DNA of 64,000 bases from Sphingomonas sp. Leaf67 (GCF_001421965.1 NZ_LMLP01000020.1:168915-232914); one strand, 5' to 3'; shown: positions 53,203 through 62,726, counted from the first letter of the stretch. Numbers and translations: made by a program. Notes: a model not told the origin generated them from the sequence alone.

Positions 53203-54096
53203 ATGCCGGATGTTCGCGATCAGGGGATGCAGGGGGAACCGCCGCGCATCTTTCAGATCCATTATGAGGATTGGCATCGCAGCGTGTGCGACCCGCGCTT
53301 CATCCCGCTCGACAATCGCGGGCCGGCGACCGAATATCTCGAATTCGACCTGTTCGAACGGCTGTCGATCTCGCCGCATGTGCAGGGTGCGGCGTTATGG
53401 GGTGCCCTGTCGTGGCGTTTTACCGAAAAGACCGGGCTGGACGGGAGCGAATTGTTCGATCTGATCGCCGCCCATCCGGGTCACGACGTCTATTTTTGCA
53501 ACCCGCATCCGCAGCATGAGGGTATCTACCACAATCTGTGGGTGCAGGGCGAAACCGCGCATCCCCGGTTCGTGGAGCTGTCGCGGGCCTTTCTGGTCGC
53601 GGCCGGGCTGCCGGGGGAAGCGGTCGACACGATCGACCCGTCCAACCAGTATTCCACCGCCAATTATTTCGTCGGCACGCCGGCCTTCTGGTCGGCCTAT
53701 CTGCCGTTCGTGCGCGGCGCGATCCGGCGCGCCGACGCCAATCTGTCGGCCGGGGACAAGGCCGCACTGCACAGCACCGCCGCCGACGACCGCATGGTGC
53801 ACAAGGGCTGCACTTATATGCCCTTCATCGTCGAACGGCTGTTCCCGCTGTTCCTGCGCACCGCCGGCGCGCATCTGTCGGGGTTCAAGCTACCGCTGCC
53901 GATCCCCGAGGACGAGATGAACGTGCACCAGAAGCTGCTGCGCGAGATGAAGGACCATGCCTGTCGCGACCGGTCGTCCTGGCTGGCGGCATGCTGGGTC
54001 AATTATCGCAGCCTCTATCTCCAGCAGCAGCACGGCCGGCAATGGGCACAACGCTATCTGCGGCAGGTGACGCCGGGCGAGATCCGTTTTGCCTGA
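53203..54096 (+). CDS. Uncharacterised protein in the glycosyltransferase locus
   Basis: A 297-residue soluble protein I do not recognise. It reads PRIFQIHYEDWHRSVCDPRF, then an aromatic- and His-rich centre (DVYFCNPHPQHEGIYHNLWV, ANYFVGTPAFWSAYLPFVRG) and an acidic-aromatic end (WVNYRSLYLQQQHGR). The fixed positions of Asn, His and Trp give it an enzyme look, possibly a GT-A-like transferase, but I see no DxD. ATG 53203 has GAGGTGG six bases upstream. It is followed after a single base by a GT-A-like gene, so the two are likely co-translated. Confidence 0.7.
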   Translation: MPDVRDQGMQGEPPRIFQIHYEDWHRSVCDPRFIPLDNRGPATEYLEFDLFERLSISPHVQGAALWGALSWRFTEKTGLDGSELFDLIAAHPGHDVYFCNPHPQHEGIYHNLWVQGETAHPRFVELSRAFLVAAGLPGEAVDTIDPSNQYSTANYFVGTPAFWSAYLPFVRGAIRRADANLSAGDKAALHSTAADDRMVHKGCTYMPFIVERLFPLFLRTAGAHLSGFKLPLPIPEDEMNVHQKLLREMKDHACRDRSSWLAACWVNYRSLYLQQQHGRQWAQRYLRQVTPGEIRFA

Positions 54097-54097
54097 C

Positions 54098-54745
54098 ATG
54101 CCCGTTCCTGCGGCCGAGGTCGTGTTCGCCAGTGCCGAGGCGTTGCCGGCGCGGATCGGTCGAGACGACCGGCCGCTGGTGGTGATGCCGTATATCGACG
54201 TGGCGGCGGCGAAGCGGTCGGCGGTGCAGCTGGCCCGCCGCGCGGGTACGCCGATCAGCGTCGTCTGCGTCGCCGACGATCGGCGGTGCGGCTTCATCGC
54301 GGTCGCCAACGCCGCCTTTCGCCGCACGGATGCGCCGTACGTTGCCTATGTCGCGCAGGATGCGTTCGCCGGGCGCGGATGGCTGGCGCACGGGGTGCGC
54401 GCGCTGGACGCCGGACAGGGCGGGCTGCTGGCGTTTCACGACGGCAAATGGGCAGGGGCACTGGCAGCGTTCGGCATGGTCCGTACCAATTGGGCACGCG
54501 GCAACTATGCCGGTGACCTGTTTCACCCCGGCTATCGCAGCCATTATGCCGATACCGAACTGACCGTGCTGGCGATGGCGGCCGGCGCGCTGCGCCAAGA
54601 TCCGCAGGCGATGCTGGTCGAGGTCGACTGGGACAAGGAAGCCGCTGCCGTGTCGCCGGAGGACCGCGCGCTGTATGCCGAACGGGCGGCGGCGGGATTT
54701 GACGGCCGGGTAAGCGATGCCCGCTTACGAACTTTATTTGGCTAG
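54098..54745 (+). CDS. Small GT-A-fold (GT2-like) protein
   Basis: A 215-residue protein whose core (TPISVVCVADDRRCGFIAVA, then TDAPYVAYVAQDAFAGRGWL and GALAAFGMVRTNWARGNYAG) follows the order of GT2 domains: donor strand, AxNxA..., D-x-D-like QDAF and a late acceptor loop. It is shorter than usual (about 250-300) and the DxD motif is only partly kept (QDA), so it may be a partner of the preceding protein rather than an active transferase. ATG 54098 is preferred; an in-frame TTG at 54089 overlaps the previous stop. The end overlaps low-complexity leader sequence of the next gene. Confidence 0.6.
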   Translation: MPVPAAEVVFASAEALPARIGRDDRPLVVMPYIDVAAAKRSAVQLARRAGTPISVVCVADDRRCGFIAVANAAFRRTDAPYVAYVAQDAFAGRGWLAHGVRALDAGQGGLLAFHDGKWAGALAAFGMVRTNWARGNYAGDLFHPGYRSHYADTELTVLAMAAGALRQDPQAMLVEVDWDKEAAAVSPEDRALYAERAAAGFDGRVSDARLRTLFG

Positions 54746-54803
54746 CATGCAAGTTTCGATTGGGCGTATCGGATTTTCAACTTTCTTAGGGCAAGTTTCG
54801 AAT

Positions 54804-56153
54804 ATGAGCGATGTGGTTCCAGCACTGCAGGCAGCGGTTGCCAAAGCGGACTACGACACTGCCCGTCGTCTGTACGAAAGCCATGCAACTGATTTAGATG
54901 GGAATATTGTCGCGCGCAATCTCCACGCCGAAACGCTGTTTGCGCAAGGGGATACAGAAGCCGCGCTTTCCTTGCTGCATGAAACGCAGACCAGATCGCC
55001 GTCCGATGTTCGAGCGCCATTGGAACTCGGCAAGATGTATCTGCGTCTTCATGATAAGGCATCGGCACTTGGCTGGTTCGAACGCGCCGCTGCCGTCGCG
55101 CCAGCAAATATGTGGTCTTACTATCACATTGCCCAAATCCATCGCCGACATGGTGATTTTGCTGCGGAAGTGGACATCCTGCGGCGGGGCGAACGGCATT
55201 GTCATGGGCGGGTGCTGGCAGCTGAATATCAGGCGATATTGAAGGAACTTGCGTCCGCCCGCACCTTGCTGGCGGTTCAGCCTCTGTCCGGTTACGAGGT
55301 CCGGCTCGCACCGCCGGCAGCGGAGGCTCCAGAATTGCCCGGATGCGTGCACGTGACGATGGCCAAGGACGAAGGCGACGTGATTTACGCCTGTCTGGCG
55401 GCATCGTACCGGCAGGGCTTCCGAAAGTTCATGATCGCCGACAATGGCAGCACGGACAATACGGGCGACGAGATACGCCGCTTCGCTGCCGATCATCCAT
55501 CGGCGATCACCTTCATCGTCAGCGATCCGGTCGTCGGCTATTATCAGGACGTGAAGACGATGGCGCTGGTGGATTATGCTGCTCGGGTATTCGCGGGGAT
55601 CGGGAGTCCGATCCGCTGGGCGTTTCCAATAGATGCCGACGAGGAATTGCAGGCGTTCGACAGCGAAGCCTCGCTGCGACAGATCGTCGATCATGCCGAC
55701 CGCCAGGATGCGAAGATGATCGTGTTCGCGTGGAGCCATGCCGCCTCCGTGACTGCCCTGCAGCGGTTCGAACCCGAACAGGATTTGCATCGCAGTTTTC
55801 CATGCCGAAGCCGTTTCGGGCCGGGACTGGTCCGCAAATGTGCATTTCGCATCGACGGCGTCGCGATGGTCGAAATGGGCGCCCATTTCATCCGCGATTG
55901 TGCCGACCGGGAAGCGGATATGGTCATCGCCGCCGAACATGGTTTCGCCATGGTCCATTATGCCGTCCGCAGCGTCGAACAGGCAAAACGCAAGACGGTC
56001 AACGGTTACAACGCGCTCAAAGCTGCAACCGGAATGGAAGGCATGGGCAGCCACTGGCGATCGGATTACGAAAAGTTCGTCGCACTAGGCGACGTTTTCT
56101 TCCAGCAGAAGGTTGAGGCCTATATCGACCGGGTGAAGAGGCACGCAATCTGA
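54804..56153 (+). CDS. TPR-GT2 fusion glycosyltransferase
   Basis: A 449-residue protein. Residues 1-170 are TPR-like (DYDTARRLYESHATDLDGNI, LHDKASALGWFERAAAVAPA). From about 205 a GT2/GT92-like domain follows: HVTMAKDEGDVIYACLAASY, MIADNGSTDNTGDEIRRFAA and the catalytic IDADEEL. The pattern (K-D/N-E, then D-x-D-E-E) marks the Glyco_tranf_2_4 type. I start at MSDVVPALQA (54804). An earlier in-frame ATG at 54717 adds codons of clearly different composition that overlap the preceding gene. A partner or acceptor-recognising role for the TPRs is inferred. Codon use is slightly less GC-biased than in neighbours. Confidence 0.8.
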   Translation: MSDVVPALQAAVAKADYDTARRLYESHATDLDGNIVARNLHAETLFAQGDTEAALSLLHETQTRSPSDVRAPLELGKMYLRLHDKASALGWFERAAAVAPANMWSYYHIAQIHRRHGDFAAEVDILRRGERHCHGRVLAAEYQAILKELASARTLLAVQPLSGYEVRLAPPAAEAPELPGCVHVTMAKDEGDVIYACLAASYRQGFRKFMIADNGSTDNTGDEIRRFAADHPSAITFIVSDPVVGYYQDVKTMALVDYAARVFAGIGSPIRWAFPIDADEELQAFDSEASLRQIVDHADRQDAKMIVFAWSHAASVTALQRFEPEQDLHRSFPCRSRFGPGLVRKCAFRIDGVAMVEMGAHFIRDCADREADMVIAAEHGFAMVHYAVRSVEQAKRKTVNGYNALKAATGMEGMGSHWRSDYEKFVALGDVFFQQKVEAYIDRVKRHAI

Positions 56154-56165
56154 TCGAACGAACGT

Positions 56166-56182
56166 CGCCGCGCGTGGCGGCG
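56166..56182. terminator. Hairpin between convergent genes
   Basis: CGCCGC/GCGGCG with a 5-base loop in the 39-base gap between the TPR-GT2 gene and the acetyltransferase gene, serving either strand. There is no T-run. Confidence 0.45.
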
Positions 56183-56192
56183 GCGAGCGTCG

Positions 56193-56903
56193 CTATTGCA
56201 GGAAGCCGGAATAATTTTCCCGGGTCAGGTGAAAGCCGGGTTCGAACACGGTCAATTCATCCCGAACTTCCTCGAAGCGATCGATCATCTTCCCGATGTC
56301 CGTGTAATCGATGCTTTCGAGGTGGAAGATCGAGTAGTTCCACCATTGCAGGTTGAGCAGTTTTGCGATGATCGCATCCGGGAACCGGTATCGCAACACC
56401 CGTGCCGGATTGCCGCCGGCAATGGCATAGGCGGGGACGTCCTTGGTCACGACGCTGCCCGGTGCGACGATCGCACCGTCGCCGATCGTGATGCCGCGAT
56501 TGATGATGCAACTGTTGGCGATCAGCACGTCGTTGCCGATCCTGGTCGGCGTTCCCGTCGCCGAAAACGGCGTGCTGGGATCACGGCCGCCGACGAAGGT
56601 GGAAAAGCCTCGAAAATCGGGGACATAGAAAACACGCGATGTCGATATCCAGTCGGTGGGATGCCGATCCGCACCGATGAAGCAATTCTGTGCGATGCTT
56701 GTGTAACGGCCGATCGAGGTGTGGCCGATCTCGGTGGAAGCGTTCAGGTTGCTGAAGGCGCCGATCCGCAGGAACGTGTCGAACCGCAGGTTCGAGGCGC
56801 AAAATACCGGAGATTCAATTGCGGCATCTCCCCAGATATCGAACGACCGGGGAAAGGCCAGATCGATACCGACCGATTTCAGTGCATTCGTGTCGAGTTG
56901 CAT
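56193..56903 (-). CDS. Hexapeptide-repeat O-acetyltransferase (CatB/XAT-like)
   Basis: A 236-residue left-handed beta-helix acyltransferase. The isoleucine-patch repeats run from about 35 to 160 (IGHTSIGRYTSIAQNCFIGA, IGNDVLIANSCIINRGITIG, GAIVAPGSVVTKDVPAYAIA), and the closing GGNPARVLRYRF is the standard end of the fold. The catalytic-type His (ADRHPTDWIS) sits at the end of the first half, as in xenobiotic acetyltransferases. In this setting it probably acetylates a sugar of the surface glycan. GAGGTGAC precedes the ATG at 56903. It is separated from the upstream GT4 gene by 129 AT-rich bases and may have its own promoter. Confidence 0.85.
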   Translation of the reverse strand: MQLDTNALKSVGIDLAFPRSFDIWGDAAIESPVFCASNLRFDTFLRIGAFSNLNASTEIGHTSIGRYTSIAQNCFIGADRHPTDWISTSRVFYVPDFRGFSTFVGGRDPSTPFSATGTPTRIGNDVLIANSCIINRGITIGDGAIVAPGSVVTKDVPAYAIAGGNPARVLRYRFPDAIIAKLLNLQWWNYSIFHLESIDYTDIGKMIDRFEEVRDELTVFEPGFHLTRENYSGFLQ

Positions 56904-57032
56904 GTCACCTCATGTCCAATCAGTCGTAGCATCTGCGCGGCTATATGAGATCGATCATAAGTATTTATTTTTATTGCGTAAATTGCAATAATGTATAATC
57001 TGCGCCTGAGCTGATCGTATGCTTGTCGACCG

Positions 57033-58325
57033 TTACCCGGAATAAATGTCAATCATCCGATCCGCAGTTTCGCATACTGTCGGTGGTATAGCCATCGTTC
57101 CTTGTATCTCCGCCAGCAACCCCCGGTCCGCCGCCAACCGGCGCAGCAGGGCGGCAAGGCTGGTGCCGCTGCCGCTCTGGAAGTGAAAACCGTCCACCCC
57201 GTCGCGGACCTTTTCGGCCATGCCGCCGATGTCGGAACACAGGACCGGACGGCGATTGGCGAGCGCTTCCTGGATCACCAGCGGGGAATTTTCCCACCAG
57301 ATCGACGGCACCACCACCGCATGGACCGACTGCATCAGCGTGTCGACGCGGCCATTGTCGTACGGCCCCATATAGCGCAGGTTGCGCGGGGCGGTGAGCA
57401 GGCGTTCGCGTACCTCGCGCTGGAAATCCTCGGGCTGCGACGAATAATCGCCATGCACCTCGATCCGGATATCGGCGTCGTCGTCGCCGTCGAGTTGGGC
57501 GGCGGCGTCGAGCAGGACGTTGAAGCCCTTCAGCCGCGAAATCTGACCGAAGAAACCGAAGGTGATGCCGCGATCGAGCGTCGGGTATGGAAGTTGCCCG
57601 CGCCGTTCGGGATCGGGAATGCCGTTCTCGACGACGCCGATTCGCTCGCGTGGAATGCCCCACGCGATATAGCGCTCGGCCAGAAAGGCGCTCGGCGCGA
57701 CGAACCGGTCGACCAGGCGGAAGAAGCGCTTGATGAACAGTTCACGCAGGAAAAAGTCCTGCGGGCTGATCTCCGGGAAACAGCCATGGCATTCGCGCGG
57801 GCCGGATTTCTGGCACAGCGCGAAGCTGCCGCGTTTTACCATCTGGCCGAAATGGTTGCAGATCGCGAGATATTCGTGGAGCGTCACGACGATCCGCGCC
57901 TCGGGCAGCGCCCGGCGGACGGTCAGCAGCATCTCCAGCCCGAAATTGGTGTAATGGTGCATATGCACCACGTCGGGCCGGATTTCGTGCAGGAGCGCGG
58001 TCAGTTCGGCCACCGTTTCGCCATCCGGGTTCGAATGGAGGAAATGGTCGAACCCGCGCATCGTATAGACGAAATTGTCGGCACCGAAGGGCTGCCCGAA
58101 CACCACGCCGTCGCGCCGCTCGATCTTGCCCGGCGCGCACGACACGAAGAAGGATCGATAGCCCGGACGGCGGCACAGTTCCTCGTGCAGCTGGAACGCG
58201 GCGATCTCCGCTCCGCCCTTCGACACGCGCGGGTCCATGTGCGACATCACCAGCACGCGCGTGTCCGACGCGGCTACGGCCGGCGGGGTTGCGACCGCCA
58301 TGGCGGATCTTGCGGAACGACTCAT
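57033..58325 (-). CDS. GT4-family glycosyltransferase
   Basis: A 430-residue GT-B glycosyltransferase. Acceptor half: DTRVLVMSHMDPRVSKGGAE with VHMHHYTNFGLEML and VVTLHEYLAICNHFGQMV. Donor half: ITFGFFGQISRLKGFNVLLD and the GT4 signature SIWWENSPLVIQEALANRRP. A four-Cys cluster (CQKSGPRECHGCF) occurs in relatives that make branched polysaccharides. The start is ATG 58325, overlapping the upstream gene's stop by four bases (ATGA), so it is coupled to it. An upstream in-frame extension is not supported. It belongs to the leftward operon ending here; the sugar is unknown. Confidence 0.9.
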   Translation of the reverse strand: MSRSARSAMAVATPPAVAASDTRVLVMSHMDPRVSKGGAEIAAFQLHEELCRRPGYRSFFVSCAPGKIERRDGVVFGQPFGADNFVYTMRGFDHFLHSNPDGETVAELTALLHEIRPDVVHMHHYTNFGLEMLLTVRRALPEARIVVTLHEYLAICNHFGQMVKRGSFALCQKSGPRECHGCFPEISPQDFFLRELFIKRFFRLVDRFVAPSAFLAERYIAWGIPRERIGVVENGIPDPERRGQLPYPTLDRGITFGFFGQISRLKGFNVLLDAAAQLDGDDDADIRIEVHGDYSSQPEDFQREVRERLLTAPRNLRYMGPYDNGRVDTLMQSVHAVVVPSIWWENSPLVIQEALANRRPVLCSDIGGMAEKVRDGVDGFHFQSGSGTSLAALLRRLAADRGLLAEIQGTMAIPPTVCETADRMIDIYSG

Positions 58326-60811
58326 GCCAGCACCATCAATTCGTCTTCGACCGGAATATCGGCCAGCGCGCCATCCCAGCGTTCGGCGAAGGTGCAGGCG
58401 TTGACCAGCGTCAGATTCTGCCGCCATGCCTGCGCGGCGCTGCCCTGGCTCTGCCGTTCGAGGTGATAGAGACGGACCCCGTCATGCACCGCGCAGCGCA
58501 GGCCGCGCGCGCGCACCTTCATGCACAGATCGGCATCCTCGAAATCGCCGACCACATAGTCGGTGTCGAACCCACCCAGTTCCTCGACCAGCGTCCGCCG
58601 CATCAGCATCAGCGCGCCGGTCACCAGTGGCACGTCGCGCACGGTGTCGCCGGTGGCCGGCAGCCGTCCCTTGCCGGGATGACAGGGGAAGGGCATGTTG
58701 CCGAAGTTCGCCAGTCGCTGCACCGCCATGCCGCCATGTTGCAGCGTGCCGTCCTCGAACAGCAATTGCGCGCCGAGGATGCCGATGCCCGGATCGGTCT
58801 CCATCGCCGCCACCAACCGGTCGAGCCAGTCGCCGGTGATCGGCACCACGTCCGAATTGAGGAAGCAGACATAGTCGCCGACGCCGGCGGTCATGCCGGC
58901 ATTGCTGGCACCTGCGAACCCCAGATTTTCGGGCGGCAGTACCAGGCGCGCGGGCATGGCGAAGCGGCGGTGGCAGGAGCGGGCGAGGTTCAGGAATTCG
59001 GTCTTCCGCTCGGGCTGGTCGAGGACATAGACCAACTCGTCCTCCGCTAGTCCGGCCTCGGACAGCAACGCCATCTGGTACATCATGAAATCGAGCCGGC
59101 CATAAAGCGGCACGACTACCGAACAGCGCGGCCGTGGCGACAGGGTGCCGAGCGCCATCACCACGGGCGTACCGCTGGCAGCGATGCGCTCGCGGTTCAT
59201 GCCAACGACGGGCGGGCCAAGGACCTTGCCGCAAATATGGCGGACATTGTCGGCGGTCACCGTCATGCCCGACAGCAGCCGGACGATGCCGCCGCGACCG
59301 GCCCGCGCCGCGACCGGCAGCGGCTTGAACGCCACCGCACCATCGCTCAGCGTAATTTCGAGATAGAGTTGCGCCGGATCGTATCCGGGGATCGCCGCAT
59401 AGGCCTGGAAACCGAAACCGGCATGGTCGAGGTCGAACCGGCGGCCCAGCGTGTCGCGAATGTCGGGACGATCGACCGTCAGCCAGCGCTCGCCAAGGGG
59501 CTGGGAAGCAAGCACGCCCGAACGGACGCGGATCGTCGCGATCGATTGCGTCGGGTCGACTCGCCAACCGATCAGCACCACCCCGTCGGTACCACCACGG
59601 ACGATCTCGTCGACTTCGAGAAAGATCGGGCGGTTCAACGGGGCCAGCGTATCGACGCCCTCGTACACCGGGCGCGAGACTGCCTCGACCAACGCGCTGT
59701 CGGCGGCGTGCGGCAGGTCGCGCACGATCGCACGCACCGTGCGTACCGCTTCGAGGTCGTTTAGTCGTTGCGCGGTGTCGGATACCTTGAGCGCCAGTCG
59801 CTGTCCGTCGTCGCTCCGCAAATGGACAATGTCGCTGGCTTCCCCTGCGCCGCCGGGCACGAAGGCGAGGATGCCCTGACCGATTGCCGCCACGTCGGCC
59901 CGCGGATAAGTAAGTAGCAGCACCGCGTCGTCCGCAGCACCGTCACGGTCGAGTTGCGCCCGCGTCAGCGACGTACCCCCCGACGCATCGTTGCGAATCC
60001 AGCCACCGAACAGCCAACCGTTCAATCCGGCGGACCAGCCATGAAAGTCGATATAGCCGTCCGGCACGCCGACGGGCCTTGCCGGGGCCGGGGGGGCGGG
60101 CGGCGCAGTCACCTGCAGCATCGCCTCGACAAGGTCATGGCCCTGTGCGATCAGGGTTACCGGCACGTCGCTGCCGGTGCGGTAATCGGCCGTCGCTGCG
60201 GCATCCAGTGGCACGCGAAAGCCAAGGAAGCTGCCCTCGCGCGCGGCGGAGAAGGGCAGGTCGGTACGGCACCCATCGACGGTGACCGGCAACAGCCGAT
60301 CGCCGACGCGCAGCTTCAGCGTCTGTGCGGCGCGGCTGCCATGCCACAGCGCCGGATCATATACCCAGCCCGAAACCACTTCACGGCTGACCTGATCGAA
60401 CGATGCCACCGGGCGGAAGGTGTGGGTGCCGACGGCATGGCGGGTGCTCGACCATAATTCCTGTTCGCCCGCCAGCAACCGCACGCGCGGCAGCGTGCCG
60501 ACATGCGCGACATCGACACAGAATGCACAGGCCTCGGCCGACACGCCTTCGGCTTTCAGGTCGCTGCGCGGGAACAGGCCCGCGATAGGGTGACGTTCGG
60601 CATCGATCTCGATCGTCAGGCCGGTATCGACCGGCTGCCCTGCGGCATCGGTCGCCCATCCGGTGACGACGATGAAGCCCTCGCCTGTCTCGATCGATTC
60701 CACCCGCCCGGCGCAGCGCACCGTTGCGGGTAGAGAGGCCGGCACAATGGAGGCCGGCGGCTTATGGTCCGGCCGGATCGTGCCGAGCCTCGACGGCTTG
60801 CTACGTGCCAC
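58322..60811 (-). CDS. Multidomain GT2 glycosyltransferase with N-terminal beta domains
   Basis: An 829-residue protein. Residues about 33-115 are a beta domain of the same type as in the protein at 52178-53125 (VVTGWATDAAGQPVDTGLTI, PRSDLKAEGVSAEACAF). Two further beta-rich regions reach about 540. The C-terminal GT2 domain starts near 562 (SVVVPLYGRLDFMMYQMALL), with PPENLGFAGASNAGM, the metal-binding FLNSDVVP (about 652) and GDFEDADLCMKVRARGLR. This matches rhamnosyl-type GT2 enzymes. ATG 60811 has the first in-frame start. It is followed by the coupled GT4 gene. The beta domains may hold the acceptor or a partner; that is inference. Confidence 0.87.
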   Translation of the reverse strand: MARSKPSRLGTIRPDHKPPASIVPASLPATVRCAGRVESIETGEGFIVVTGWATDAAGQPVDTGLTIEIDAERHPIAGLFPRSDLKAEGVSAEACAFCVDVAHVGTLPRVRLLAGEQELWSSTRHAVGTHTFRPVASFDQVSREVVSGWVYDPALWHGSRAAQTLKLRVGDRLLPVTVDGCRTDLPFSAAREGSFLGFRVPLDAAATADYRTGSDVPVTLIAQGHDLVEAMLQVTAPPAPPAPARPVGVPDGYIDFHGWSAGLNGWLFGGWIRNDASGGTSLTRAQLDRDGAADDAVLLLTYPRADVAAIGQGILAFVPGGAGEASDIVHLRSDDGQRLALKVSDTAQRLNDLEAVRTVRAIVRDLPHAADSALVEAVSRPVYEGVDTLAPLNRPIFLEVDEIVRGGTDGVVLIGWRVDPTQSIATIRVRSGVLASQPLGERWLTVDRPDIRDTLGRRFDLDHAGFGFQAYAAIPGYDPAQLYLEITLSDGAVAFKPLPVAARAGRGGIVRLLSGMTVTADNVRHICGKVLGPPVVGMNRERIAASGTPVVMALGTLSPRPRCSVVVPLYGRLDFMMYQMALLSEAGLAEDELVYVLDQPERKTEFLNLARSCHRRFAMPARLVLPPENLGFAGASNAGMTAGVGDYVCFLNSDVVPITGDWLDRLVAAMETDPGIGILGAQLLFEDGTLQHGGMAVQRLANFGNMPFPCHPGKGRLPATGDTVRDVPLVTGALMLMRRTLVEELGGFDTDYVVGDFEDADLCMKVRARGLRCAVHDGVRLYHLERQSQGSAAQAWRQNLTLVNACTFAERWDGALADIPVEDELMVLA

Positions 60812-60892
60812 GTTTGTCTTGCCCCTCCGGCAGCGATGCGATGGCGCAAGCGGTAAATGACGATGGTAAAAATTGCTTAAAGATATTGCGGA

Positions 60893-61762
60893 TTATGCGT
60901 CCAACGCCTTGCGAAAGCGCGGTTCGATCGCAACGCGCGGCCGGCCATAGCGCGCCAGCGGCACCGACCATGGATGCGCCGGGGTCGCACCGGGCGTGGC
61001 GTCCGCTACGAATGCCTGCAACGCTTGCGCGACCGGCCCGTCAGGCTGCGTTACTCCTGTTTCAACATCGAACGGCAGCCCACCGAAATGGCTGACGACG
61101 CCGCGCATCCAGTCGTCGTCGTTGCGCTGGTGCCGGCCTGCGGCTTCGCTGGCCCATGGCATCGCCCGGGTGATGGCGAGCCGCCGCAGAGCCTGATCGA
61201 GATCGGCATGGCGCAGATGGAACAGGTACAGATCGTCGAAGCGCGGGGCGGCGTCGTGCGCATGCCAGCCCGGTGCCCAGTTGACCCCGCGCCCGATCAT
61301 GTTGGTCTTGCACATCGACGAGGAAAAGATCACGCTGCCGCGCTGTCCGCCCACCCCGCGCGTGGATTCCAGCGGCGGCTCGCCCGTGCCATGCACGATC
61401 TCCAGCCCGATCGAGGTGACCGCGTCGGCCGTCATCCGCTCGGCATAGTCGTTGAGGTCGCGGTAGCCCGCCGGATCGGCGAGCAGCAGTTCGTCGGCAT
61501 CGACATAGGCGACGCGGCGGTAGTAGCGCAGCAGCCCGCGGGTCAGGTCGGCCACCAGTGCCAGACGCTGGTCATTGTCCTGCGGTGACCGCGGCAGTGC
61601 GATCCGGCTCGCGCCGCCGAGCGCTTCGGTCGACCCGTCATCCGACCCGTGATCGATGACGTAGCAATGCGCCAGCCCGACCTGCCGCGCATAATGCCGC
61701 AGCCAGATCGGCAGCTTCTCTGCCTCGTTATAGACCATGGTGATGATGGCGAGTGGCGGCAC
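60893..61762 (-). CDS. GT2-type (Glyco_tranf_2_4) glycosyltransferase
   Basis: A 289-residue protein starting with GTG. LAIITMVYNEAEKLPIWLRH and CYVIDHGSDDGSTEAL are the nucleotide-binding part. VAYVDADELLLADPAGYRDL holds the metal-binding DxDE, and the centre (IGRGVNWAPGWHAHDAAP then LYLFHLRHADLDQALRR) fits the Glyco_tranf_2_4 family, as in the TPR-GT2 gene at 54804. Relatives transfer one sugar to a glycan. It is separated by 94 bases and a hairpin from rmlA upstream and by 81 bases from the GT2 gene downstream. No Shine-Dalgarno is clear; the GTG is chosen because MVYNEAE-type starts are conserved there. Confidence 0.82.
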   Translation of the reverse strand: MPPLAIITMVYNEAEKLPIWLRHYARQVGLAHCYVIDHGSDDGSTEALGGASRIALPRSPQDNDQRLALVADLTRGLLRYYRRVAYVDADELLLADPAGYRDLNDYAERMTADAVTSIGLEIVHGTGEPPLESTRGVGGQRGSVIFSSSMCKTNMIGRGVNWAPGWHAHDAAPRFDDLYLFHLRHADLDQALRRLAITRAMPWASEAAGRHQRNDDDWMRGVVSHFGGLPFDVETGVTQPDGPVAQALQAFVADATPGATPAHPWSVPLARYGRPRVAIEPRFRKALDA

Positions 61763-61820
61763 GAACGATTTTCCGGGAATATGGGGAGTGTCGTCCTAGT
61801 CGGTCTGCCCCCCTTTGTCA

Positions 61821-61848
61821 CCGCCGGCCCCGATCCAGCGACCGGCGG
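61821..61848 (-). terminator. Hairpin after rmlA
   Basis: CCGCCGG/CCGGCGG arms (61821-61827 and 61842-61848) with a 14-base loop lie just past the rmlA stop on the minus strand. There is no T-run; a terminator or attenuator is possible. Confidence 0.4.
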
Positions 61849-61856
61849 GATTTGGA

Positions 61857-62726
61857 CTAGCGCCCATCCACCGCGTTCAGGATCGCCCGACCATAAGCGG
61901 TCTTCTTGAACCGCTCACCCGCCGCGCGCGCCTGCTCGGCTGAGATGAAGTCCATCTCGAACGCGATTTCCTCGAGACACGCCACCTGCACGCCCTGCCG
62001 CTTCTGCAACGTCCGCACGAATTCCCCCGCCTCCAGCAGGCTGTCGTGCGTACCGGTGTCGAGCCACGCATAGCCGCGCCCCATCTGTTCAACATAGAGG
62101 TCGCCGGCCTCCATATAGAGCCGGTTGAGATCGGTGATCTCCAGCTCGCCCCGGGCCGAGGGCTTCAGGTTGCGGGCATAGTCGACGACGCGGTTGTCGT
62201 AGAAATACAGGCCGGTGACCGCGTGGTTCGACTTCGGCACCGCCGGCTTTTCCTCTAGGCTGATCGCGCGGCCGCCTTCGCCGAACTCGACCACGCCATA
62301 GCGTTCGGGGTCTTCGACGCGGTAGCTGAACACGGTCGCGCCAGTTGGACGGGCGACGGCGCTGGCGAGCAGGTCGGTCAGGTGCGCGCCGAAGAAGATG
62401 TTGTCGCCCAGCACCAGCGCGACGTTGTCGTCGCCGATGAAGTCCGCACCGATGGTGAACGCCTGCGCGAGGCCATCGGGGCTGGGCTGTTCGGCATAGG
62501 ACATGGTCAGGCCGAACGCCGATCCGTCGCCGAACAGGCGGCGGTAATTGTCAATGAATTCGGGGCTGGAGATGATCAGGATGTCGCGGATGCCCGCGAG
62601 CATCAGCACGCTCAGCGGGTAATAGATCATCGGCTTGTCATAGACGGGCAGCAGCTGTTTGTTCACCGCCAGCGTCGCCGGGTGAAGCCGCGTGCCCGAG
62701 CCGCCGGCGAGGATGATGCCCTTCAT
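61857..62726 (-). CDS. rmlA: Glucose-1-phosphate thymidylyltransferase
   Basis: A 289-residue enzyme making dTDP-glucose from glucose 1-phosphate and dTTP, the first step to dTDP-rhamnose. The N-terminal signature [20 protein letters not shown] with [20 protein letters not shown] is diagnostic. GDNIFFG and the [20 protein letters not shown] segment complete the active site, and the C-terminal allosteric helices are present, so the length is typical. Its start overlaps the rmlD stop by four bases (ATGA); it is the last rml gene in the operon as read leftward. dTDP-rhamnose is probably used by the glycosyltransferases nearby. Confidence 0.96.
   Translation of the reverse strand: MKGIILAGGSGTRLHPATLAVNKQLLPVYDKPMIYYPLSVLMLAGIRDILIISSPEFIDNYRRLFGDGSAFGLTMSYAEQPSPDGLAQAFTIGADFIGDDNVALVLGDNIFFGAHLTDLLASAVARPTGATVFSYRVEDPERYGVVEFGEGGRAISLEEKPAVPKSNHAVTGLYFYDNRVVDYARNLKPSARGELEITDLNRLYMEAGDLYVEQMGRGYAWLDTGTHDSLLEAGEFVRTLQKRQGVQVACLEEIAFEMDFISAEQARAAGERFKKTAYGRAILNAVDGR

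Noticed and set aside
54717..54803. Upstream ATG for the TPR-GT2 gene
   Set aside because: The extra codons overlap the previous gene's end, differ in composition from the rest and add nothing to the TPR domain.
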